This document shows, in pieces, positions 11,556 through 21,918 of a DNA stretch of 64,000 nt (the first letter of the stretch is position 1; every line of letters starts with the position of its first letter). The DNA lies in the NCBI GenBank assembly GCA_030248135.1, contig JASANC010003421.1, positions 28,188 through 92,187 on the forward strand, given 5' to 3'. Origin of the DNA: Theristus sp. LFF4_11 (taxonomy: Eukaryota; Nematoda; Chromadorea; Monhysterida; Xyalidae). The translations under genes and the position numbers were made by a program. The notes beneath the pieces were generated by a model that saw only the letters and a list, made by a program, of their open reading frames with translations, searched no databases and was not told the origin of the DNA.

Positions 11556-11885
11556 ATGGCAGGAATCGTCATCGATCCACCTGCAGCAAGCGTGCCTGCT
11601 GGCGGAGGCAACTCGGCGCACCAGTGTTTCAACAGCAGCGACCAAAAGATGGCAATCAAAATAAAGTGCTCCGACAACGACCTTTACCGCATCAACCCTG
11701 TTTACGCCTTCGTTGAGCCACAGCAGGCCATCACGATCGAGGTCACACGTCTGCCAGGTGCACCGAAAGAGGACAAAATGGTCGTGCAGTTCGCACCAGC
11801 CGGTGAAGCTGCGCAGGCCCAAGAGGTGCTGCCCACGGGCGTCTCCGGCGTCCCGGAGGTCAACGTGGCTTTGTCTGCTGTCTGA
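11556..11885 (+). CDS. Small MSP-domain protein (nematode sperm type), 109 aa
   Basis: A single-exon ORF with the fold of a stand-alone major sperm protein domain: the opening IDPPAASVPAGGG, a central IKIKCSDNDLYRINPVYAFV and the later GAPKEDKMVVQFAP. These match the short (about 107-110 aa) nematode SSP-type MSP-domain proteins rather than the 127-aa cytoskeletal MSPs. Such proteins are cytosolic and typically made in sperm. The length is complete for the family, and a TATA box (11467-11476) precedes it. A PP1-type phosphatase gene lies 2 kb downstream on the same strand, and related phosphatases act in sperm in C. elegans. Expression in the male germline is inferred from family, not seen. 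Confidence 0.9.
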   Translation: MAGIVIDPPAASVPAGGGNSAHQCFNSSDQKMAIKIKCSDNDLYRINPVYAFVEPQQAITIEVTRLPGAPKEDKMVVQFAPAGEAAQAQEVLPTGVSGVPEVNVALSAV

Positions 11886-13955
11886 TGTGGTGGTCAACAC
11901 GGAAGAAAATGGTCATCAAACTGTGATCACATCTCTCACTAAATCGCATTTGTTTTCTTGATTCTGTGAGTGATTCAGCTTAGGTTTCAACTAGTTTCGA
12001 CATACATACTTTGTGATTATACATCGCACTTGTACACAATTATTAAAACAAGCTCAAAGCTTCTTATTTTGGTGCTTACGCAATTTGCTATCAAAACTGA
12101 CGAACTACTGTCAGTAGCATCAGTAGTGTACGAAAGCCGCAAACTACTTTCAATACCGAGGACATCGACGTAAAGTCACGGTTTGTACGATAAAAAGTCA
12201 CGATAAAAATCAATTTGCCAATTATAAAAAGTTGTAAGAATGCAAAAAAAATCAATACTCCCAACTCCAAGCAGTTTATTGGTCGTTCTAGGGAAAATTC
12301 GCCGGGCCGGAATCGTCCGGACCGGAAATGATTCGGGCGGGAATCGTCCGGGCCAGAACGCCCTTCAGTGCACGGTTGCTGACTGCTGTGAGGCAATCAC
12401 TGCAACTTGTAGCCGTTTGCTCTGCGATTGTCAGTGACCAATTGACGCAAGTCTACTGGCGGGTGTGCGCAGAAGAATGCAAGGCAATCACAAACGCCTG
12501 CTTCCAATACGACTCTGACTGAGACCGATTGTGCAGCTATCAATCCTTGAATTGTAGATAGTTTTATTGATTGAACGGTGTTATATAATTTGCAGTTTTA
12601 GCTTTGATTGGTTGACCGTGCACGGGAAAAAAACTAGATTGCTCAAAATTTTATGACAGATTCATCTTTAGGCATACATAGTGAATGCTACAAAGTTACA
12701 CTTTCTACAGGGCAACTACATTTGTATGTTTGTTAGTTGTACAGTATAACCGTTTCTTTAAGACCTGCGACTCAATGCGGTTGTGGACGTGAAAGGAAAC
12801 TACAGTATGGCCGAATAAATATGGCAGTCCATCAAGGCGGGATCAATCGCAGACTAGGAGTTGTCTTTTTCAAAAATGCCAACATAATTCCTAATCATGT
12901 GTGCAAGGAAGAAAGAATCAACCGCACAGCAGGAAGAATCCATTAGTTTAAAAAAACGCAACAAATTTTTTACACAATTTGGTTTCTGAACGTCTTTTTT
13001 CTTTCATTCAAATATCGCGCGCTCCTTGCACCCTGAAAAAAGCTGCTATGTTTACTCGGCCATTCCGTAGTTTCAATCTTTATGTGGTAATTCAAAATAG
13101 TCTAAGTGACCCGGACTTATTTAGGGGACTCGGATCCCTTTGCCAATTTTGAATTCCCGCGTCGTGCATAAGACTGCTCACCCATCTAATGCTCGCATTG
13201 AGATGCGGGACCAAAATAAAAGATATTACATACGGTATATGGTTTCTGCTAGTCATTAGTTCCTCTTTCCATATTTACTGGTTTGAGAAACGGATCTACT
13301 AAAGCAGCTGTTTTCACGTGCTAAAGTCGTTAATCGTAATCGAGGGTGCACCTGCCCATTTACGTACAATAAAATTTTGAGAATTTTTATTCGTTGTTCA
13401 TCCACATGTATGGTCTGAAGGAAGAAGAAAATAAAAAGAACAAAACTAATATTTTTAAAGTTTTTAACTAACCACCGACCACTGTAACGCGGGTCGCACA
13501 TGCATGCGCTTTTATCAACTGCACAACGCTTCTCTAACAAGCAGTGACTAAAATTATTACGGCTGGATCTATTATAATCACAGTTGGATAGTTGCGGGAA
13601 ACATACCGGTTTATTAAAAAACTAATTGTGAAAAATTACAACTGTGATGTTTTCAACGTGCAAGAACAAAAAAGAAATTTATTGCGGCAAGAACAAAAAA
13701 GAAAATTACTGCGGATAATTACTGCGTTCATGAGATGCATAATTAGGACACAAAACGCTTTTACACCAGCAATAATTGCCGAAACAATTGCGCACATTTA
13801 TTTTATTTGTCAAGTGACGTGACCCTATGTAACCGAGCGCCACAGTTGCATCGAGTTCACTTTCAGTTTGCACTCGTTATTGCCTGATATACAGTTTTCA
13901 CCTCTCGCAAGTGTTCTTTGATCAACATTACACTCGTCATCGTGTTGTCACCACC
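11886..13955. other. Intergenic, about 2 kb, no gene seen
   Basis: AT-rich with a GC-rich patch at 12298-12365 made of imperfect CCGGNNCGGAATCGTCCGG-like units. It also holds a dispersed repeat at 13068-13231. ORFs here are short and lack splice or codon support. Confidence 0.6.
13068..13231 (+). repeat. Dispersed repeat L, copy 1
   Basis: This stretch (GTTTCAATCTTTATGTGG, TTATTTAGGGGACTCGGATC, GATGCGGGACCAAAATAAAAG) recurs in inverted orientation at 39727-39897, inside an intron of the kinesin gene. Similarity is high but with small gaps. No terminal repeat or coding region is visible. Confidence 0.7.
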
Positions 13956-15034
13956 ATGAGCGGATGCAACGTGGACACGCTGATCGACCGATTGCTGTCC
14001 GTTGGCACGCAGGGCCACCAGTTGAGCACGCAGGCGAATGAGCAAGAACTGACGTCGCTCTGTGCGATGGCGCGCGACGTGTTCCTCGCGCAGGCGTCCT
14101 TGGTCGAGATCGAGCCGCCCGTGCGCGTCTGCGGCGACACGCACGGCCAGTACGCCGATCTGATGCGACTGTTCAACCGCGGAGGCTTCCCGCCGTCGAC
14201 CAACTATTTGTTCCTTGGCGACTACGTCGACCGCGGCAAGCACAACCTGGAGACGATCTGTCTGCTGCTCTGCTACAAGATCAAATACCCCGAGAACGTG
14301 TTCCTATTGCGCGGCAACCACGAATGTGCCGCCATCAATCGTGTCTACGGATTCTACGACGAGGTCAACCGCCGTTATTCCGCGCGCCTCTGGCAGGTCG
14401 GCTGCTGGCTGTTTCGCAACTTCATTTGCGCTGTTCATGTAATTTCATTTTGGAAACGTTTTGCAGACATTCCAAGATCTGTTCAACTGTATGCCGTTCT
14501 GCGCATTGATCGCGCAAAAGATCCTTTGCATGCACGGCGGCTTGTCCCCGGAGCTGAAGACAATCGACCAACTGAGACAAATTCGACGCCCCGTTGATCC
14601 GCCCAATCCATCGTTGCTGCTCGATCTGCTCTGGGCCGATCCGGACAAGTGGACGCGTGGCTGGCAGCGGAACACGCGCGGCGCCTCGTACGTCTTTGGA
14701 CAGGTTGGACTCGCAGTCGTTGACTGCTTGCTTTCATGATGTACTCATGTAACCTAGTATTTTATTTATGGTCTAAATTTTTTAAATGCAGGATGTGGTG
14801 GTCAACTTTTGCAACACAACCGGTGTCGAGTTGATTGCGCGAGCCCACCAAGTGGTGCAAGACGGCTACGAGTTTTTCGGTGGCAAGAAGCTGGTGACCA
14901 TCTTTTCGGCTCCGCATTACTGTGGCGAGTTCGACAACTCTGCGGCCATGATGAACATTGACGAGAATCTTCTGTGCGCATTTGACGTGATGCGTCCACA
15001 GCGCAAACAAGAAGCGGCCGGAGTGATCAATTGA
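13956..15034 (+). CDS. Serine/threonine protein phosphatase, PP1 catalytic type, 306 aa, 3 exons
   Basis: Exons 13956-14396, 14467-14703 and 14792-15034 are joined by phase-0 GT-AG introns of 70 and 88 bp. The product is a PPP-family metallophosphatase that removes phosphate from Ser/Thr. Metal and catalytic motifs are in order: GDTHGQ (60-65), GDYVDRG (88-94), RGNHE (119-123), HGG (170-172) and ARAHQ with the second His at about 245. IYGFY-type and [11 protein letters not shown] segments assign it to PP1 rather than PP2A or PP2B. It differs from somatic PP1 at normally invariant places (GDTHGQ for [16 protein letters not shown] region), as fast-evolving sperm PP1s of nematodes (GSP-3/4 group) do. 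The 306-aa length is complete. ATG 13956 has a good context (ACCACCATG). Confidence 0.9.
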
Positions 15035-15213
15035 TTTGAATCATGCAGCATACAATACACCAGTCTAACTACTGTTACTGATTTCAGAATTCAAAATTCT
15101 AAATGTCACTCACTGGTCTCAAATAGTCGTTTTTCCCAACATGATCAACAAAGTCATTGACGCTATTATGTGGCACGCATGTTTGTTCTGTGGAAGCCGC
15201 GTAACGTGTGAAC

Positions 15214-15225
15214 AATAAATAAAAT
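15214..15225 (+). promoter_or_regulatory. Poly(A) signals of the PP1-type gene
   Basis: AATAAATAAAAT lies about 180 bp downstream of the stop codon and offers two overlapping AATAAA-like signals. Confidence 0.5.
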
Positions 15226-15268
15226 ACTTAACCATACTTAAATATTATCTAAAAATGCGGGAGACGCA

Positions 15269-15276
15269 TATAAAAG
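15269..15276 (+). promoter_or_regulatory. Orphan TATA box
   Basis: TATAAAAG in the context CGCATATAAAAGGAGG sits 45 bp beyond the PP1 poly(A) signal. No protein-coding exon is recognised downstream before the transposons at 16141. It could drive an unseen non-coding RNA or be chance. Confidence 0.25.
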
Positions 15277-15986
15277 GAGGAATATGGCTTTGTGTAAGCA
15301 GTGAGAGACTTGGCTCCACAACTCTTTTCAAGTCTCTGATGTGGTACACACGGATACAAGTACATAAAAGCTATATTTTTGCGCCGCGTTTGTTTTACTG
15401 AAAAGTGTAAAAAAGTTTTAAAATCATTTTTTAACTGTCCTTTCCAGTTTAGTCCGAAATCACATCATGTGCGAAATTCTGTGCAAATTCTGTGCAGAAC
15501 TTCTGTAAATCAAGAATCTGTAAATTCTGTGCAAAAACAGAAAAATCAGAGACTGCAAAACATTGTTTCATGTGGTTTTATCGTTGCTAACGTACGCATC
15601 GCTGTGTACACACCAGCATCAGTGACAAAAAGGTGTTGTCTTCCGTTGATTTTCAGCCTTTTTACCAAACTCTAGTGGCAGGATAAACTGTCTGTCCCGT
15701 GAGTCGTTGCCTTTGCCACAGAAGGAGACCTTGCGTTCCCTAATGCCTCTGCGATACACTTTGTCCTGGGCAAATCAGTATCAGCGATCTGAAGTCTGAT
15801 CGTTATTTTAGTGGTTTTAATGGTCGCTAAATGCCCGAAATACCGCAAAAGTTTTAATTGTCTACAAAGTATTATCTTTCTTATTAAATATTAAACGTGA
15901 CCCAATATGCGTTTGCACGCACAGATAGAGAAATGTTTCATGGCTGCGCGGCAATTTTAAAAGAGCAAAAACTTAACGTATTCTGT

Positions 15987-16122
15987 CTGACGACAGATTC
16001 GTGCAAGAAATTGAGAAAAAACCAGTCAGAATGTTTTTTCACTAAACAGAACACCTGACGACAGATTCGTGCAAGAAATTGAGAAAAAACCAGTCAGAAT
16101 GTTTTTTCACTAAACAAAATTT
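15987..16122 (+). repeat. Tandem duplication, two units of 68 bp
   Basis: The unit starting CTGACGACAGATTCGTGC and ending CACTAAACA occurs at 15987 and again at 16055 with almost no differences, so the duplication is recent. It directly precedes the transposon block. Confidence 0.85.
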
Positions 16123-16797
16123 ATTTCAATTCATATTCGACAGCACCGAAGACGAGGGGGGGGGGGGGTACCCCCCCAGAGCACCCGAGACCTCCGCGGG
16201 GGGGGGCGGGGGCGCGGGGGCCACGCGACACCCACCCCCCCCAAACCTGACACTGGACCATCCACACCCCCCCCCCTCGAAATTTGCTAGACACCCCCCC
16301 CCCACCCCCCCCCTAGATGGACCTAAGTAACAGTGACACCCCCCAAAAATTTTCTCGGACCACCCAAAAATCATGAATTTTTGCTCAAAAATCATGATTT
16401 TTTGTCTTTAAAGTCCATAATATAAGCTAAATATATGATAACTTGACATTCTTCATTGTAATTTCAAAGATTTTGCAGCAAAATTTAACGTTTTTCCTTC
16501 AAAATTTAAGCGAAAAAATCTCATGGGTGGGGTGGGGGGGGGGGGTGTGCACCCCCCCCCCCCAGAAAATTTTCTACAATAGTGCACCCCCCCCATGGCC
16601 GATAAGATTTGTATACATACTTAAAAGTGATTTTTTTGATTTCTGATCAGAGGTTGCTTGCAATGAGTCGTTGTAGGTTCCTAATCCTAAACCTAATCCT
16701 AATCCTAAGCCAAGCCTTTTTGATAAGGTGAAAATGATCAATTTTGTTTTTGCATTTTTTCTTTCCTGTGTTTTGGAGGAGCACCGGAACTGCAGAT

Positions 16798-17503
16798 TAG
16801 GGTTGTTAAAAAAAACAAAAATCGTCATTTTTGTTTTTAAAAAAAAATTTAAAAAAAAAATTTCAAAAATCAAAGTTGTGCTAAATCAATCAGGGAGTCC
16901 GAAGAACCACATATGATATGCAAGCGCCTCCCGAATGACTCCCGTATGGCGGAACTTTGCAGATTTTGTTTTGGTGACCTCAATTACCCCTTTTCCAAAC
17001 CGTCACCATGCCTCTTCTTGTGTTTTGACCTCCAAAACGTCACTAATTGTCCCCAGCTAAGCTAATGCTAAAGTGAAGACAAACATACCGCCTTGAAATT
17101 CGATCAATTCTTCTGATGTTGTCGCGACGACACGACACGAAGCAGCAACCAGACAACGTAGCGCTTGCAAACGGAGCAGCGAGCACAATCGGACGCTCTG
17201 CGAGGCGAATCGTCACCTTATCTGCATCGGAAATGGTAGGCTAAGCTTTGGGACGCTCAAAAACTTCATCGCAGATGTTGTCGAAGCCTAAAATCAGTCG
17301 GTAAAACGGCCCAAAATCGACTGCTAAAAGTTTTACGAGGCATAATCAAAGAAAATTTTTGTTGAACTTTAGAAAAATTGTGCCAAAATTGAGGTTTTCA
17401 GAGCATATTAGAGGAAAATTTTTCGAATTTAAAAAAAAATCGGCATTTTTGTTTTTTTTTATCACTTTTTTTTTTAAATTTTCATTTTTGTTTAACAACC
17501 CTA
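16798..17503 (+). mobile_element. hAT-like family A MITE, copy A1 (706 bp)
   Basis: Ends TAGGGTTGTTAAA and TTTAACAACCCTA; flanked by CTGCAGAT at 16790-16797 and 17504-17511. Non-coding, AT-rich subterminal arms around a conserved core (GATGTTGTCGCGACGACACGA). The TAGGG terminus with an 8-bp duplication is typical of hAT elements. Confidence 0.9.
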
Positions 17504-17538
17504 CTGCAGATGCAGCTGTTTTAATAATGATGCATTAC

Positions 17539-18260
17539 TAGGGTTGTTAAACAAAAATGAAATTAAAAAAAAAAAGTGATTAAAAAAAAAACAAAAATGC
17601 CGATTTTTTTTTTTTTAATTCGAAAAATTTTCCTCTAATATGCTCTGAAAACCTCAATTTTGGCAAAATTTTTCGAAAGTTCAACAAAAATTTTCTTTGA
17701 TTATACCTCGTAAAACCTTTAGCAGTCGATTTTGGGCCGTTTTACCGACTGATTTTAGGCTACGACAACATCTGCGATGAAGTTTTTGAGCGTCCCAAAG
17801 CTTGGCCTACCATTTCCGATGCAGATAAGGTGACGATTCGCCTCGCAGAGCGTCCGATTGTGCTCGCTGCTCCGTTTGCAAGCGCTACGTTGTCTGGTTG
17901 CTTGCTGCTTCGTGTCGTGTCGTCGCGACACCATCAAAAGAATTGATCGAATTTCAAGGCGGTATGTTTGTCTTCACTTTAGCATTAGTTTAGCTGGGGA
18001 CAATTAGTGACGTTTTGGAGGTCAAAACACAAGAAGAGGCATGGTGACGGTTTGGAAAAGGGGTAATTGAGGTCACCAAAACAAAATCTGCAAAGTTCCG
18101 TCATATGGGAGGCATTCGGGAGGCGCTTGCATATCATATGTGGTTCTTCGGACTCCCTGATTGATTTAGCACAACTTTGATTTTTAAATTTTTAAAAAAA
18201 AAAAAAATTTTTTCAAAACAAAAACAAAAATGACGATTTTTGTTTTTTTTAACAACCCTA
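17539..18260 (-). mobile_element. hAT-like family A MITE, copy A2 (722 bp)
   Basis: Inverted relative to A1, only 35 bp away. Ends TAGGGTTGTTAAACAAA and TTTTAACAACCCTA; flanks TGCATTAC at 17531-17538 and 18261-18268. The two neighbouring copies form a long inverted repeat able to fold back. Confidence 0.9.
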
Positions 18261-19008
18261 TGCATTACGCCCATGGCCCACGCCTGGGGGGGTGTCACTG
18301 TACCATGACTGACACCCCCCCACTGAAAAATTTTCGGCACCCCCCCACGTGACGACAGTGACACCCCCCCCTCGAAAATTTGCTTTCGCCTTCGGTACTG
18401 ATTCGAACTACGCTCTGGCGCGAAACATTTTTGGGTGCCCGGTTTTAGGGGGGTGGCACTAGAGATGTCAAGAAAAAAAAATGTTCTATTTTTTTTTTAA
18501 TTTTTTTTTTAAATTTTTTTTTTTAAAAATGAAAGTTGTTCAGAATTTTTCAGGGAGTCCGAATATCACCATCTGAGGAGCCACCGACTTACCATATGAC
18601 CCCCACTCATATGGGAGGAGGGTGAAAATTTCAGACTTGGTTTCGGCGACCCCATTTTCCCACCGACGACATCACGTCTCGTGTTTTGCCTCTCAATTCA
18701 CCTCAAATAACACGGAAACAAGTTCAACAACAAACCGGTGTGATCATGACGACACGAGGCGAAACAGCAACGAGCAACCAACGAAGTTACGCTTGCAGTG
18801 GCAGACAGTGCAATTTCGACCTTTCGAGATCCTGAAAAACGATGCATAAATGTGAGTTCTCTGCTTCTATCTCACCTTAGCGGCATCGGAATTTTTTGAA
18901 CTGGCCTTTGCGACGCTCAAGTCAGTACCGTGGGCCCAAAAAAAATTTCGAGGGGGGGTATGGTACCGTGGGGGGGGTGCCGACCAAAAAGTGAGGGGGG
19001 GGTCCAAC

Positions 19009-19734
19009 TAGGGTTGTTAAACAAAAATGAATTTTTTTTTTAAAAAAAAAGTGATTAAAAAAAAACAAAAATGCCGATTTAAAAAAAAAAAAAAATTCGA
19101 AAAATTTTCCTCTAATATGCTCTGAAAACCTCAATTTTGGCACAATTTTTCGAAAGTTCAACAAAAATTTTCTTTGATTATACCTCGTAAAACCTTTAGC
19201 AGTCGATTTTGGGCCGTTTTACCGACTGATTTTAGGCTTCGACAACATCTGCGATGAAGTTTTTGAGCGTCCCAAAGCTTAGCCTACCATTTCCGATGCA
19301 GATAAGGTGACGATTAGCCTCGCAGAGCGTCCGATTGTGCTCGCTGCACCGTTTGCAAGCGCTACGTTGTCTGGTTGCTGCTTCGTGTCGTGTCGTCGCG
19401 ACACCATCAGAAGAATTGATCGAATTTCAAGGCGGTATGTTTGTCTTCACTTTAGCATTAGCTTAGCTGGGGACAATTAGTGACGTTTTGGAGGTCAAAA
19501 CACAAGAAGAGGCATGGTGACGGTTTGGAAAAGGGGTAATTGAGGTCACCAAAACAAAATCTGCAAAGTTCCGCCATACGGGTGTCATTCGGGAGGCGCT
19601 TGCATATCATATGTGGTTCTTCGGACTCCCTGATTGATTTAGCACAACTTTGATTTTTGAATTTTTTTTAAAAAAAAAAAATTTAAAAAAAAAACAAACA
19701 AAAATGACGATTTTTGTTTTTTTTAACAACCCTA
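19009..19734 (-). mobile_element. hAT-like family A MITE, copy A3 (726 bp)
   Basis: Ends TAGGGTTGTTAAACAAA and TTTAACAACCCTA; flanked by GGTCCAAC at 19001-19008 and 19735-19742. Inserted in B1. The same octamer in a different B copy was hit by element G2 (42036-42510). Confidence 0.9.
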
Positions 19735-20395
19735 GGTCCAACCTATGGTAACGTGGGACCCCCCCAGGGGGGTCCCATGGGGGGGTGCATTTTTTCAAAA
19801 TTTTCTGTGGGGGGGGGGGGGGTCACCCCCCCCCCCATGATAATTTTTCGCTTAAATTTTGAAGGAAAAACGCTAAATTTTGCTGCAAAATCGTTGAAAT
19901 TACAATGAAGATCAGTACCGTGGGCCCAAAAAAAATTTCGAGGGGGGGTATGGTACCGTGGGGGGGGGGTGCCGACCAAAAAGTGAGGGGGGGTCCAACC
20001 TATGGTAACGTGGGACCCCCCCCCAGGGGGGGCCCATGGGGGGGGGTGCATTTTTTCAAAATTTTCTGTGGGGGGGGTCCACCCCCCCACCCCCCATGAT
20101 AATTTTTCGCTTAAATTTTGAAGGAAAAACGCTAAATTTTGCTGCAAAATCGTTGAAATTACAATGAAGATGGTCAAGTTATCATATATTCAGCTTATAT
20201 TATGGACTTTACAGACAAAAAATCATGATTTTCGAAAAAAATTTTAGGGTGTGCAGAAAAGTTTGGGGGGGGGGGGTGTCCGCCAGACAAAATTTCATGG
20301 GGGGGGGGTGGGGGGGGTCGGCCAAATTTTCGAGGGGGGGGGGTGCCCGGTTTTAGGGGGGGTGGCACGGTGGGGGCCCCCCCCCACCCCCCCAC

Positions 20396-21918
20396 TAGGG
20401 ATGGAGCCGGTTCCGGTCCGGATTCCGGATTCCGGATTCCGGCGCCTAAAATTGGATCCGGATCCGGTCCGGATTCCGGCGCAATTTTGCCGGATCCGGC
20501 CGGATCCGGCCGGAATGGCCGAGACCCGCGAATTAACAAGTTGATTCCTCCGTTTCAGAGCTGCTCAATCGTTTGACAAATTTGTTTCGGTGCTTTGTTG
20601 GTTTTGTTGTTGTGCATTTGACATGTGATCAGTGAGGGTTGCTTTAGTTTAGTGTTCTGTTCAATGGTAAATGGTTCACTGCTTTTGTATTGAGTGGTAA
20701 ACTTATGTGCAGCATCGTCCATTTTAAAAAACGTGGCTGCCAGCTTTTGGCCGACGTTGTTGATGAACAACAGCAGGTTTTTTTGAAATCAGCCATTTTC
20801 GTTGGTCATATTCAGTTAGCTGTCAAACAGTTGCTTTTTTGTGAGCTCCAGAACACCAGCGATTTTAGCGACGTGTGTTACCGTGGGTGTGCGGGGGTGC
20901 CGGGATCCCCTAAAACCCGATAAACCCCCCCCCCCCCCCCAACGACGAATCCATTTCAATGGTGTTGCCCGCCGTTTGCGCACTGAAGCAGCGCATCGAA
21001 CAAGTCGATGCGAGTGGCATTGGTACGAGGAAAAAAACGCTGCTGACCAGCATCGACACACGCTTTTGTGCGCTTTTCCACAACGAATCCAAGATCATGG
21101 CCACGTACGTTGATCCGCGATTCAAGAATACTGCAGTCGTCTTCGAAAATGAAGGCGCGATTCGTTGTGAACTACTTCACATTGCAAAGAAAATCTTGAA
21201 ACGACCGGAGACGCCCACAAACTGCGACGATACATCCGAGATCGCGAACAACGACGATGACGAAAGTGAACGCGAGCCCGAACCAAAAAAGAAATCGACT
21301 GGCCTCTACGGAGGCATTGAGTTTCACGCTGCGCGACCGCACAACCCGTCAGGCGAATCCAGTCTTGATGACGAACTGCGCGGCGAAATGAATATGCACG
21401 AGTCGGATGATTTTATCGACGAACCGGACAAAAGTCATCTAGTGCTGGACTTTTGGCGGCTGAACTCGTCTAAATACCCCAAACTATCGACAATCGCGCG
21501 CAGATACCTGGCACCGCCACCAACAAGCGTGGCAAGCGAACGAATGTTCTCCGAATCCAGGCAGGTGTTTGTGTACAGCCGATCTTGTCTGTCAACTCAG
21601 AACGCCGAAAAGGTCATGTTTCTGAATGGAGTGTTGCCAGCACTTGATTATCCCTATGCGATGTGAATTTTGTCAATTGTTGTTGTTGTAATTTTTGGTT
21701 GGTTCATGTGCTGTGTCTTGCTGACTTTGTTTCTGTGTCTGTGCTGTTTTATGCTGAAAATGTGATGAAGAAGCGACGAAATGTGCGTAGATGTTTTTTA
21801 GACATAAAAAGGCCATTCCGGTCCGGATTCCGGCAATTTTTGCCGGATCCGGCCCGGCCGGAATGGGCTTTTGCCGGATCCGGCCCGGATTCCGGCAAAT
21901 TTGCCGGATCCATCCCTA
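20396..21918 (+). mobile_element. hAT element E with transposase remnant (1523 bp)
   Basis: Ends TAGGGATGGAGCCGG and CCGGATCCATCCCTA; flanked by CCCCCCAC at 20388-20395 and 21919-21926. Subterminal arms are repeats of TCCGGATTCCGG and GGATCCGGCC, which may be transposase-binding sites. It carries the only visible hAT coding sequence (20959-21666). The element is short for an autonomous hAT (usually 2.5-5 kb), so it is internally deleted. Confidence 0.9.
20959..21666 (+). pseudogene. hAT transposase C-terminal part (dimerisation domain), 235 aa
   Basis: The reading frame encodes the C-terminal third of a hAT transposase: an acidic spacer, then DFWRLNSSKYPKLSTIARRY, PTSVASERMFSE and NAEKVMFLNG, the hallmarks of the hAT dimerisation region. 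The N-terminal BED zinc finger and most of the RNase H-like DDE core are absent; upstream sequence in element E has only short ORFs and a poly-C run (20926-20942). It cannot catalyse transposition alone, but a dimerisation-only fragment could still act as a partner or inhibitor of a full transposase. That possibility is inference. Confidence 0.85.

Larger units (their letters stand above)
16601..18270. mobile_element. Insertion with CCATGGCC duplication, containing CCTAA-type repeats and two family A elements
   Basis: Both flanks carry CCATGGCC once where an intact B' has it once, which marks an 8-bp target duplication. The ends (GATAAGATT and GCATTACGC) are not inverted repeats, so the class is unknown. 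A degenerate telomere-like run (CCTAATCCTAAACCTAATCC) lies at 16680-16711. Family A elements occupy 16798-17503 and 17539-18260. Confidence 0.5.
16141..18400. mobile_element. hAT-like family B' element (G/C-rich), interrupted
   Basis: Left end CAGCACCGAAGACGAGGGG and right end GCCTTCGGTACTG match the compact B' copy at 44256-44818. Flanks share ATTCGA but not a perfect octamer. The body is split by an insertion at 16601-18270 bounded by CCATGGCC (16593-16600 and 18271-18278), and that insertion carries two family A elements. Confidence 0.7.

Noticed and set aside
12091..12396. Minus-strand 101-codon ORF overlapping the GC-rich patch
   Set aside because: It reads through short CCGG-type repeats and has no flanking gene signals.
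15379..15675. 98-codon ORF after the PP1 gene
   Set aside because: AT-rich, repetitive (AATTCTGTGCAAA units) and without splice or homology support despite an upstream TATA-like box.
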